6,478 nt of DNA from Acidobacteriaceae bacterium (GCA_003156495.1 PMHC01000275.1:1782-8259); one strand, 5' to 3'; shown: positions 1-5,513, counted from the first letter of the stretch. The notes: generated by a model from the letters alone, not told the origin. Numbers and translations are program-made.

Positions 1-629
1 CGGTAAACTCCGCCCGCCAATAGGAAATAGAGCCAGACCAGCCATGCGATATGCGGCTTGAGCACAAGGCTGAGCGCCAGGCAAAGAACGCCGGCGGCGG
101 CATATCGCTGGCGGAGAAAAGACCAGACGGCAATCGCGCAAAGACTGACCGCGATGCCGGCCGCGTTGCCCAGGACCATGATGGCCTGGCAGTTGGCCAG
201 GAGGAAGCCGATCAGCGCGCCAGAAAGGACCGGGGCGGAATCGGCGCTCATACTCCATATGAGAAATGCGGAAAAGATCAGGCCGGCGGCGGTCAGCGCT
301 AGCCAGAGGCAGTGCGCGACTTGCCAGGGGAGCATCGCTATCGGAACCGTGACGGAGAAAACGGTGGGGGGATAACCGAAACGCGTCATGAAGGCGCGTT
401 CGCGCGGACTGTTCCAGATGCGATCGGCGTGCTCTGCCTGAAAAACGCGCAGAACGTCGGCTTCCTTGTACGGATCGCCATGCTGCAGAAGGCAGCGCGA
501 GGGATAGTAAAGCACGCCGAAGTCGACCATTCTTACGGAAGAAGAAGCCTCAAAGGCTAAGCCGAAGAGCAAAAAGGTCAGGCAACCGAGCAGTAGGAGG
601 TAGAGGCCGTCCCGTCGCGCATGAGCCAT
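1..629 (-). CDS. GT87-family (DUF2029) polytopic membrane glycosyltransferase, C-terminus cut off by window edge
   Basis: I translated the minus strand from the ATG at 629-627. It gives 209 codons with no stop before the left edge, so the C-terminal half is outside the window. A hydrophobic segment lies at about residues 9-25. A periplasmic-type loop follows with VDFGVLYYPSRCLLQHGDPY (35-54), the acidic-start and GDPY pattern of GT87 proteins. YPPTVFSV and P-x-A-M-L-P (86-101) come next, then several membrane helices (about 104-126, 133-150, 155-171, 178-205). A KPH motif sits at 191-193. GT87 enzymes, such as mycobacterial PimE, use polyprenyl-phosphate sugars at the membrane to add mannose or related sugars; the acceptor here is unknown. 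The start is supported by a near-perfect Shine-Dalgarno. The gene lies 41 nt downstream of the HpnI-like gene, same strand, so co-transcription is likely. The family call is firm; substrate is not. Confidence 0.85.
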   Translation of the reverse strand, partial: MAHARRDGLYLLLLGCLTFLLFGLAFEASSSVRMVDFGVLYYPSRCLLQHGDPYKEADVLRVFQAEHADRIWNSPRERAFMTRFGYPPTVFSVTVPIAMLPWQVAHCLWLALTAAGLIFSAFLIWSMSADSAPVLSGALIGFLLANCQAIMVLGNAAGIAVSLCAIAVWSFLRQRYAAAGVLCLALSLVLKPHIAWLVWLYFLLAGGVY

Positions 630-635
630 CGTGCC

Positions 636-643
636 CCTCCTTT
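636..643 (-). promoter_or_regulatory. Strong Shine-Dalgarno of the GT87 gene
   Basis: The minus strand reads AAAGGAGG, followed by GGGCACG-like spacing, then ATG at 629. This AGGAGG core fixes the start of a gene whose other end is missing. Confidence 0.8.
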
Positions 644-670
644 TTGCGGAGCGGATTTGCCGCTTCCTGT

Positions 671-1849
671 TTATTTAACCGCGCGCATTTTGCCGCCGGG
701 CAGCAGCTCGTAAGCGCGGCTGCGCCAGAGAATGCGGCGGCCGCAATAGCTCGACGCCCAGAAGCAAAAACCCATCAGGTCGCGGATGGGGTAAAGAACC
801 AGCAGGTTGAGCCAGCTTCGGTCGCCGACGACAAGCCGGCCGACGGCCAGCCCCAGCGCCAGCCGCGAGGCTAGTCCCAGCGCGAAAAGTCCTAGCCCTA
901 ACAATGGATGGCCGAGCCATGCGGCCGAAACCAGAGCCAGCAGCGCGTAGGGCATCGAGAAGGTGAGCGCCGTGCCGAAGTGACCTTTGGGCCGCGAAAA
1001 GCGCGTCGACTTCATCCAGCGGATCTGGTGTTTGAGCGAGGCCACGAAGGTCGAGTTCAAAACCATGTGCTCGATGACGTGATGGCTTAAAACGACGGTC
1101 TGGCCGAGCTTGTGGGTTTCGTTGCCGAGAACGAAATCGTCGGCGCAATAGTCGGCCGTGACGCGGAATCCACCCATTTTGCGGATAGTTTCGCGGCGAA
1201 AGGCCATGGTGGGGCCCAGGGTGAACTGCATGCCCTCCATGGCGCGAGCGGTGAGCACGCCGGCCGACATTTCAACGCTCATGCCGGCGGCTTCAAGTCG
1301 CGCCCAGATTCCGCCCTCGGCGGCCACTCCGCGGTAAAGGCAGCACATGCCGCCGACCTTGGGATTGGCGAAGGGCAGCGCCACCGAGCGCAGATAGTCG
1401 GGCGCGACGCGGGCGTCGCTGTCGCTGATGACGAGAATTTCGTGCGCGGCCTCGCGCCCCATTACTTCAAGCGAGGCGACCTTGGCGTTGATGTAGTCGG
1501 GCTGGCCGCCGGTCGAAAGAAATTTCACCGGAATCCGCGGATGCCGCGCGGCCACTTTGCGGGCCAGCGCCAGACCGGGATCGGAGGCTTCGCGGGCGCA
1601 GAAAAGAATCTCGTAGGCGGGGTACTCCTGCGCGAAAAAACTCTCGAGATAGGCTTCGAGTCCGGGTTCGGCCCCGTGCAGCGGCTTCAGCAGCGAAAGC
1701 GGCGGTGTGAAGTCCGGCTGGGCGGCCAACTGCTCCTCGGCGGCGCGACGTTCGCGCAAATAGCCGGGAATAGCCCAGAGCACGATGGCGGCGAAGGCCG
1801 TGGAGGTGACGAGACCGAAGATGGCGACTGCGAGCAGAACAAGCGGCAT
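671..1849 (-). CDS. hpnI: HpnI-like / ceramide glucosyltransferase-like GT21 glycosyltransferase
   Basis: Family 2-fold (GT-A) membrane glycosyltransferase of 392 residues from the ATG at 1849. It has an N-terminal membrane helix (about 3-27), a catalytic domain (about 50-285) and C-terminal hydrophobic segments (about 293-365). Visible motifs: LLKPLHGAEP (53-62), first Asp at 90, the ISDSDAR metal/nucleotide-sugar motif (141-147), ADDFVLG with the catalytic Asp pair (236-242), and HQIRW (274-278) at the position of (Q/R)xxRW. These are the D1-D2-D3-RW signatures of ceramide glucosyltransferase and its bacterial relative HpnI. HpnI adds N-acetylglucosamine to bacteriohopanetetrol in hopanoid side-chain synthesis, and HpnK then deacetylates it. 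No other hpn gene is in the window, so a glycolipid role other than hopanoid remains possible. A TTG at 1882 would add 11 residues; I prefer ATG 1849, since membrane segments in this family begin immediately. Neither start has a clear Shine-Dalgarno. Confidence 0.82.
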   Translation of the reverse strand: MPLVLLAVAIFGLVTSTAFAAIVLWAIPGYLRERRAAEEQLAAQPDFTPPLSLLKPLHGAEPGLEAYLESFFAQEYPAYEILFCAREASDPGLALARKVAARHPRIPVKFLSTGGQPDYINAKVASLEVMGREAAHEILVISDSDARVAPDYLRSVALPFANPKVGGMCCLYRGVAAEGGIWARLEAAGMSVEMSAGVLTARAMEGMQFTLGPTMAFRRETIRKMGGFRVTADYCADDFVLGNETHKLGQTVVLSHHVIEHMVLNSTFVASLKHQIRWMKSTRFSRPKGHFGTALTFSMPYALLALVSAAWLGHPLLGLGLFALGLASRLALGLAVGRLVVGDRSWLNLLVLYPIRDLMGFCFWASSYCGRRILWRSRAYELLPGGKMRAVK

Positions 1850-1860
1850 ACGAGTTAAAG

Positions 1861-1866
1861 AATATA
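1861..1866 (-). promoter_or_regulatory. Candidate -10 element (TATATT) close upstream of the HpnI-like gene
   Basis: The minus strand reads TATATT at 1866-1861, 11 nt before ATG 1849. A transcript initiated from it would have a leader of only a few nt. No good -35 hexamer is seen at 16-18 nt. It lies in the 137-bp gap after hspR, so the glycosyltransferase pair may be transcribed separately from hspR. Weak evidence: one hexamer. Confidence 0.3.
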
Positions 1867-1986
1867 GGGAGCGAGCGGGCAAGGAAACTACAACCGTGGA
1901 GAGTGAACAGGGAACGGCACGGGCCGCGGCTTGCTTTGGTGCGGATTGATTTTGCTGGGCACTCTGATGACGATAGCCCGCCGGCG

Positions 1987-2391
1987 CTAGGATTTGCGCG
2001 GCACGGGTTTGCGCACGGGCGGCACGGGTTTGCGTACTGGCACAATAGCCGCGGATGCGCTGGTGGCCGCGGCCTGGAAGCGGGAGAGCATTTCGGTGCG
2101 CACGTACTCGACGAAACTCTGCATCTCGCGGTTCATCTCCTCCATCCGCTCGCGCATTTGCAAAATAATGGCGATGCCGGCGATGTTGACGCCCAGGTCG
2201 CGGGCCAGGTTCAGGATAAATTCGAGCCGCTCCAGATCTTCGTCGGTGTAAAGGCGCGTGTTGCCCTCGGTGCGCGAGGGTTTCAGCAGCCCTTCGCGCT
2301 CATAGAGACGAAGAGTTTGGGGATGGATCTCGTACATCTCGGCCACGGCCGAGATCATGTATGCGCCTTTGCGTTTGCGTTTAGTGGGCAT
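1987..2391 (-). CDS. hspR: HspR-type MerR-family heat-shock repressor
   Basis: A 134-residue MerR-family regulator. The N-terminal winged helix carries the HspR-type signature: YMISAVAEMYEIHPQTLRLY (11-30), then EREGLLKPSRTEGNTRLYTD (31-50) and EDLERLEFI (51-59). GVNIAGIAIIL (67-77), a variant of the HspR GVNLAGV stretch, follows. A dimerisation coil spans about 78-106. HspR represses dnaK/dnaJ/clpB operons by binding HAIR inverted repeats, with DnaK as co-repressor. Finding it downstream of a dnaJ on the same strand fits. Unlike the usual simple dnaJ-hspR order, a NYN nuclease gene lies between them. The C-terminus is unusual: two VRKPVP heptads (about 119-131) ending in RKS. Start ATG 2391 is followed by a basic TKRKRKG tail; only a weak AAGG-like site lies about 12 nt upstream. 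No complete HAIR palindrome was found in the window. Confidence 0.9.
   Translation of the reverse strand: MPTKRKRKGAYMISAVAEMYEIHPQTLRLYEREGLLKPSRTEGNTRLYTDEDLERLEFILNLARDLGVNIAGIAIILQMRERMEEMNREMQSFVEYVRTEMLSRFQAAATSASAAIVPVRKPVPPVRKPVPRKS
2000..2034 (-). repeat. Two-copy 21-bp-period repeat inside hspR encoding VRKPVPP / VRKPVPR
   Basis: The 14-mer GGCACGGGTTTGCG (plus strand) occurs at 2000-2013 and again at 2021-2034, period 21 nt. It encodes two consecutive heptads in the basic, proline-rich tail of the HspR protein. This is a small coding tandem duplication. Confidence 0.8.
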
Positions 2392-2453
2392 GGCTAGAAA
2401 TGGACCTTACTTGTAATCGTAGCCGCTAAGATGCTTCGTTGGACAATAAAACG

Positions 2454-3278
2454 TTAAAGGAGAGCCTTGAATGCAGCGCGTAATGATCGCTTCTCTTGTT
2501 CGCTCAGGGGACGTCCCATTTCTGCTTTTCCTTCGTAAAGAAGATGCTTGTCAATATCTTGCGGCAAAAGGCGATCTTTTTTCCCGAGGTCCGAAAGCGT
2601 TGTAGCCAACGAAGTCGCCATCATTTTCGTGTGTGCTCGCTGTGCTATGTCGCGAAACGAGAGTTCTCTATGCGTTTCGGAATCGACTACTGGGGGTACG
2701 TCAGAAGCAACAGCAGTCGTGGCTTGTGTCGTCGGGGTGTTTGGGCGATCCGCTGCTTTCGCAAAACTCTTTATCCACGCCGTATTCAGGTATAACTTAC
2801 GATCGGCCTCGGCGGCGAGATAAGGCGAGGTGGAGCTTTTGGGATCAAGAATACAGAGGTGGACACGAAGTCCCATCGCTTGTGCCGCTGTGACGCCGGG
2901 AGTCAAATCCGCGTCCCCACTTAAAAGTACGGCCTGATCAATAGCTTTGGATTGCGTAAGACTCAACATATCGGCAATGATGAGTCCATCCACGGCCTTT
3001 TGTTCCCCTTTGAAATTCCTGGTACCAAGTCTTAGCTTGAAATCATCTAGCTCTTCAATAGAAGAATGGTCGGACCCCTTGCCGGTCTGACTGGGACCGT
3101 CATACCAGTAAATTCGCAGCAGTTCTGTGCAGAAAGTTTTAAACACATCAAGAAGTTTGGATCGAAGGATGGAATAATCTATGACGATTTCATTTCTCGA
3201 TCCTTTTCGCCCCAGCACTGACTGGCATGCTTGTACCCAGAAATAACCGGCATCGACGAAGATGGCGATACGACCCAT
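2454..3278 (-). CDS. NYN-domain (LabA/DUF88, PIN-like) putative ribonuclease with an extra C-terminal domain
   Basis: A 274-residue protein. Residues 1-175 form a NYN domain: IAIFVDAGYF (4-13) with the first catalytic Asp (D9), RIYWYDG (55-61), KAVDGLIIADML (94-105) with D97 and D103, and VLLSGDADLTPGV (117-129) with D122 and D124. The conserved acidic set for Mg-dependent RNA cleavage is intact. A Thr/Ala/Pro-rich linker (about 178-200) leads to a C-terminal helical region (205-274) that I do not recognise. Its RNA target is unknown. The gene lies between dnaJ and hspR, with 153 bp before it and 62 bp after it. It has its own extended -10 promoter and a highly structured leader. It is more AT-rich than dnaJ and the glycosyltransferase genes, suggesting later arrival. 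ATG 3278 has a modest GCAGG site 6 nt upstream. The domain call is strong; the biological role is open. Confidence 0.85.
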   Translation of the reverse strand: MGRIAIFVDAGYFWVQACQSVLGRKGSRNEIVIDYSILRSKLLDVFKTFCTELLRIYWYDGPSQTGKGSDHSSIEELDDFKLRLGTRNFKGEQKAVDGLIIADMLSLTQSKAIDQAVLLSGDADLTPGVTAAQAMGLRVHLCILDPKSSTSPYLAAEADRKLYLNTAWIKSFAKAADRPNTPTTQATTAVASDVPPVVDSETHRELSFRDIAQRAHTKMMATSLATTLSDLGKKDRLLPQDIDKHLLYEGKAEMGRPLSEQEKRSLRAAFKALL

Positions 3279-3293
3279 GATTTGCCTGCAATT

Positions 3294-3374
3294 AGGAAAG
3301 GGGCGCTAATCGCGCCCCTTCCTTTTTAGAGGCGTCTTTGGGACGCCAAGTAGCTTGATGCCTTTGGAGACATC
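3294..3374 (-). promoter_or_regulatory. Structured 5' leader of the NYN gene: four consecutive stem-loops
   Basis: Between the promoter and ATG 3278 four inverted repeats follow one another. (a) 3357-3374: GATGCC/GG-CATC with a 3-nt bulge. (b) 3347-3357: CAAG-TAG-CTTG. (c) 3331-3347: GGCGTC, 5-nt loop, GACGCC, perfect. (d) 3294-3324: GGGGCGC, TAATC loop, GCGCCCC, extended by A-T/G-C pairs with one mismatch. Stems (a) and (c) share a CCAAAG-type apex on the minus strand. Stem (d) is followed on the minus strand by TTTCCTAATT, a weak terminator-like tail, and ends 15 nt before the start codon. The structures are seen; a regulatory role is inferred. It could be an attenuator, an autoregulatory cleavage target of the NYN nuclease, or a short ncRNA. 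Confidence 0.5.
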
Positions 3375-3387
3375 GATTAGTAAAAAT

Positions 3388-3407
3388 AGTATACCAAAAT
3401 CTGTCAA
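3388..3407 (-). promoter_or_regulatory. Extended -10 promoter for the NYN gene
   Basis: The minus strand reads TGG-TATACT at 3396-3388, i.e. a TGn extended -10 with 5 of 6 consensus bases. TTGACA sits at 3407-3402, but only 8 nt from TATACT, too close to act as its -35. That TTGACA could instead pair with TTTACT 17 nt downstream. Either way initiation would fall just upstream of the leader, about 100 nt before the NYN ATG. Confidence 0.5.
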
Positions 3408-3411
3408 TAAT

Positions 3412-3431
3412 AAGGGCTTTATTCGGCCCTT
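3412..3431 (-). terminator. Hairpin immediately after dnaJ, weak intrinsic terminator
   Basis: AAGGGC, an 8-nt loop and GCCCTT form a 6-bp stem beginning at the base after the dnaJ stop codon. The following minus-strand bases ATTATTG are AT-rich but not a true U-run, so termination would be partial, leaving readthrough into NYN and hspR possible. Confidence 0.45.
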
Positions 3432-4616
3432 TTATATCTTGTCAAAGAGCGCCTGACGCGGGTCGCCGGGGTTTAGCCGGGCCAACTCGTGCATAATTTC
3501 GCGGCTGCGCTCGTCTTGCAAGTGGGGCACGATGACGTGAACGACGATGATCTGATCGCCGCGCTGGCCGGCGTGCTGGGCGCTTTCTACGCCGCGCTCG
3601 CGCAGCCGGAGCTTTTGTCCGCTTTGGGTGCCGGGAGGAATCTTGAGTTGGGTGCGACCGTCGATGGTCGGCACTTCGACCTTGGCGCCCAGAGCGGCCT
3701 CAACCATCGTGACCGGGACGACGAGGTGAATGTCGTCGCCCTGGCGGGTGAAGACCGGATGCGTGCCGGTGCGGACGATAAGGAAGAGATCGCCGGCCGC
3801 GCCGCCGCCGGCTCCGGCGTTGCCTTTGCCCTGCAGCCGGATGCGTTGGCCGTCGCGGGTACCGGCCTTGATGCGGAAGTCGACGGTTTCGGCGCGGGAG
3901 ATGGTGCCTTCGCCGTGGCAGGTGGCGCAACTGGAGGCGGCCCGTCCAGTGCCGTTGCAACTGGGGCAGGCGAGGTTGAACTTCATCCGTCCGCCCATCT
4001 GGGTAACCTGCCCGGTGCCATGGCATTCGGGGCACTGCATGTTGCCGCCCATGTGGGCCTGGCCGTGGCAGGTGGGGCAGCTCTCCTGGCGGTTGATCTG
4101 GATGCGGGTTTGGCCGCCGCGAATGGCGGTCCAGAAGTCGATCGTGGCCTGGTACTCGAGGTCGGAGCCGGGCTGCGGACCGCGCTGCTGCTGCGGATGT
4201 TGCGCGCCGGTGAAGATGTTGGAGAAGATGTCTTTAAAACTGCCCCAGGCGGCCGTCGGGCCGGCGTTTTCCGGCTGCGCGCCGGGGGCACCACCCTGGA
4301 AGCCGGAAAAATCGAAACCGCCGAAATTTACCGGTCCCTGGCCAGACTGCTGCTTGGCGTAGGCCTCGGCCTGCGACGGGTCGATCTGGTCGGAATAGAA
4401 GCCAACCTGGTCGTAGACCTTGCGCTTCTTCTCGTCGCTGAGAACGTCGTTGGCCTCGGAGATTTCTTTAAACTTTTCTTCGGCGCGCTTGTCGCCGGGA
4501 TTGACGTCGGGGTGGTAGCGGCGGGCCTGTTTGCGGAAGGCCTTGCGGATCTCCTCCGGCGTGGCCGTCTTCTTCACTCCGAGGGTAGCGTAATAGTCTT
4601 TGTTTGTCGTGGGCAT
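3432..4616 (-). CDS. dnaJ: DnaJ (Hsp40) co-chaperone with J domain, G/F region, zinc finger and C-terminal peptide-binding domains
   Basis: A 394-residue type I Hsp40. J domain about 7-72 with the HPD triad at 35-37, which stimulates DnaK ATPase. A Gly/Phe-rich segment is at about 92-136. The cysteine-rich domain has four CxxC repeats: C180/C183, C195/C198, C217/C220 and C230/C233. Repeats 2-4 follow CxxCxGxG (CPECHGTG, CPSCNGTG, CATCHGEG); the first, CPTCHGQA, lacks the final Gly. C-terminal domains CTD I/II span about 240-365. Length is close to the usual 370-390. It delivers unfolded substrates to DnaK in the cytoplasm. Neither dnaK nor grpE is in the window. Start ATG 4616 opens the J domain correctly (PTTNKDYYATLGV), but the Shine-Dalgarno is weak. 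It lies 41 nt downstream of a truncated antitoxin-like gene, so readthrough from that operon may contribute to expression. Confidence 0.96.
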   Translation of the reverse strand: MPTTNKDYYATLGVKKTATPEEIRKAFRKQARRYHPDVNPGDKRAEEKFKEISEANDVLSDEKKRKVYDQVGFYSDQIDPSQAEAYAKQQSGQGPVNFGGFDFSGFQGGAPGAQPENAGPTAAWGSFKDIFSNIFTGAQHPQQQRGPQPGSDLEYQATIDFWTAIRGGQTRIQINRQESCPTCHGQAHMGGNMQCPECHGTGQVTQMGGRMKFNLACPSCNGTGRAASSCATCHGEGTISRAETVDFRIKAGTRDGQRIRLQGKGNAGAGGGAAGDLFLIVRTGTHPVFTRQGDDIHLVVPVTMVEAALGAKVEVPTIDGRTQLKIPPGTQSGQKLRLRERGVESAQHAGQRGDQIIVVHVIVPHLQDERSREIMHELARLNPGDPRQALFDKI

Positions 4617-4657
4617 GTGTATTTTCTTATCTCAAATCCGCTTTGGCGCTGTGTTGT

Positions 4658-4885
4658 TTAATATCTTGCATGTTGTTTGCCAGGTTGATGCCATTTCATT
4701 CGCATAGTCTTAGGCCAGCTAACGGCGAACTGCTGCTGCGTCATTCCCAGCCGACTACGAATCGCGCGCACGTCGATTTCTGGCGGAATGTGGACAACAT
4801 AGCTGCTTGGATCGCCGGTTCCATCAGCAAATGCAATGGCTTGTTCAAGCCCGCGAATGATGCTTGCGCCGATCTTGCTCATCAT
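4658..4885 (-). CDS. Truncated Xre/YiaG-type HTH protein (orphan antitoxin relative)
   Basis: A 75-residue product. The N-terminal part matches YiaG/Xre-type antitoxins that partner RelE-like toxins: SKIGASIIRGLEQAIAFADG (3-22), then a VHIPPEIDVRAIRSRLGMTQ (31-50) stretch and QQFA, the first helix of the HTH. After QFA the sequence diverges (TMRMKWHQPGKQHARY) and stops. Relatives usually run about 95-105 residues with TLRxWEQG and a longer C-terminus, so the recognition helix is degenerate and the tail missing. A GAGGT site lies 4 nt before the first of two adjacent ATGs (7 nt before the second, 4882, which may be the true start). It starts 15 nt after higA, so it is likely the third gene of the higBA operon. 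It may be a decaying remnant of a second toxin-antitoxin pair or a short accessory protein. No partner toxin of its own is present. Confidence 0.6.
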   Translation of the reverse strand: MMSKIGASIIRGLEQAIAFADGTGDPSSYVVHIPPEIDVRAIRSRLGMTQQQFAVSWPKTMRMKWHQPGKQHARY

Positions 4886-4900
4886 ACCGACCTCAATTCA

Positions 4901-5182
4901 TCAGGCGGCAACGTCGAAACGCTCGATTCTTGGCCGCTTTTTTCTTGCGGCCTGCGCAATGTCGTAACTCATTTGCAACTCGTACCACAAGCTGTCGTGG
5001 GTCCCTAGCGCGGCCGACAGGCGCAAAGACATGTCAGCCGAGATGCCCGCCGCGCCATTGAGAATGCGCGACAGTGTCGTGCGCGAAACATGCAGCTTCT
5101 TGGCCGCGGTGGTTACATCCATGTCGCCCAGAGCGTCACGCAGTATCTTACCGGGATGGGGCGGGTTGTGCATTCTCTGCAT
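4901..5182 (-). CDS. higA: HigA-family antitoxin (Xre HTH)
   Basis: A 93-residue HigA/VapI-type antitoxin. It opens with the family hallmark NPPHPGKILRDAL (6-18), followed by an HTH: DVTTAAKKLHVSRTTLSRIL (22-41), then NGAAGISADMSLRLSAALG (42-60). A C-terminal helix carries SLWYELQMSYDIAQAARK (64-81). HigA binds and neutralises HigB and represses the operon through its HTH. The gene follows higB with 8 nt between them, the toxin-first order typical of higBA. Its AGGAG ribosome-binding site overlaps the higB stop codon, consistent with translational coupling. ATG 5182 has ideal 5-nt spacing from that site; the next ATG (5173) is too far. The family is certain by motif; activity and partner specificity are inferred. 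Confidence 0.93.
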   Translation of the reverse strand: MQRMHNPPHPGKILRDALGDMDVTTAAKKLHVSRTTLSRILNGAAGISADMSLRLSAALGTHDSLWYELQMSYDIAQAARKKRPRIERFDVAA

Positions 5183-5187
5183 GAAAA

Positions 5188-5192
5188 CTCCT
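5188..5192 (-). promoter_or_regulatory. higA Shine-Dalgarno overlapping the higB stop
   Basis: The minus strand reads TAGGAG: the TAG is the higB stop (5193-5191) and AGGAG (5192-5188) is the higA ribosome-binding site, 5 nt from ATG 5182. This decides the higA start and suggests coupled translation. Confidence 0.75.
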
Positions 5193-5469
5193 AATGGTAG
5201 TCCTGGTAATCGACCAGGATCGCGTCCTCTTTATCAAAGGCGAAGGTCAAGCGCCAGTTGCCGCTGATTTTGACGGCCCAATGGCCCTTGAGATCACCCG
5301 TCAATCTGTGCAGCGACCAGCCTGGCATATTCATATCCGCGGGCGACTTTGCGTAATCCAAAAGCTGAAGCCGGTTTGCAAGCCTCTCGGCATGAGCCGG
5401 AATGATGCCAGCCTTGCTTCCTGTCCTGAAGAACTGCTCGACGCCCGCGTGCCGGAAGCTTTTGATCAC
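5191..5469 (-). CDS. higB: HigB-family (RelE superfamily) toxin, mRNA interferase
   Basis: A HigB toxin of 92 residues from GTG 5469. The motif run is IKSFRHAGVEQFFRTGSKAG near the start, then PAHAERLANRLQLLDYAKSP, DMNMPGWSLHRLTGDLKGHW, and a SGNWRLTFAF core. It ends in LVDYQDYH, the C-terminal Asp-Tyr-His cluster implicated in catalysis. HigB cleaves mRNA at the translating ribosome; the adjacent HigA is the antidote. Start choice: the family normally begins MIKSFRH, matching GTG 5469. An ATG at 5487 or GTG at 5490 would add 6-7 residues (MRYTYH); no start has a convincing Shine-Dalgarno. The gene lies 44 nt downstream of the unknown 272-residue gene, which may be part of the same transcript. 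All expected conserved blocks are intact. Confidence 0.92.
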   Translation of the reverse strand: MIKSFRHAGVEQFFRTGSKAGIIPAHAERLANRLQLLDYAKSPADMNMPGWSLHRLTGDLKGHWAVKISGNWRLTFAFDKEDAILVDYQDYH

Positions 5470-5482
5470 GTGGTAAGTGTAG

Positions 5483-5496
5483 CGCATCACGCATCA
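5483..5496. repeat. Tandem 7-bp repeat just upstream of higB
   Basis: CGCATCA occurs twice in a row on the plus strand (5483-5489, 5490-5496), TGATGCG x2 on the minus strand, in the short gap before higB. A palindrome CACGTG (5467-5472) lies at the GTG start. Either could be a HigA operator half-site, but this is only positional inference. Confidence 0.35.
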
Positions 5497-5513
5497 GGAG
5501 GCAAAGATGTACT

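Noticed and set aside
51..560. Several small plus-strand frames near the left edge
   Set aside because: They lie opposite a continuous minus-strand frame with clear GT87 motifs and a strong Shine-Dalgarno.
1112..1858. Plus-strand open frame of 248 residues
   Set aside because: Antisense to the HpnI-like gene; low-complexity Gly/Ala/His composition and no recognisable motif.
1467..2045. Minus-strand frame of 192 residues spanning the hspR/HpnI-like junction
   Set aside because: Out of frame with both real genes; Arg/Ser-rich translation typical of a shifted GC-rich reading.
3388..3407. TTGACA and TATACT as a classical -35/-10 pair
   Set aside because: They are separated by only 8 nt; the TGn extended -10 is the better reading.
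3279..3407. Type III toxin-antitoxin (ToxIN-like) reading of the NYN leader
   Set aside because: Type III systems have a tandem array of near-identical repeats of about 35 nt and a ToxN-fold toxin; here the hairpins differ from each other and the protein is NYN.
4617..4657. HAIR or CIRCE heat-shock operator before dnaJ
   Set aside because: Only a TTGAG half-site-like string is present; no matching inverted partner at the required distance.
3489..4661. Long open frame on the plus strand (390 residues) opposite dnaJ
   Set aside because: Antisense shadow of GC-rich dnaJ codons; the product is Gly/Ala/Val/Leu-rich with no domain, and the minus strand carries an unmistakable DnaJ.
4658..4740. 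Simple single frameshift explaining the short Xre-type protein
   Set aside because: Neither alternative frame continues into a recognisable family C-terminus without stops, so a larger deletion or divergence fits better than one indel.
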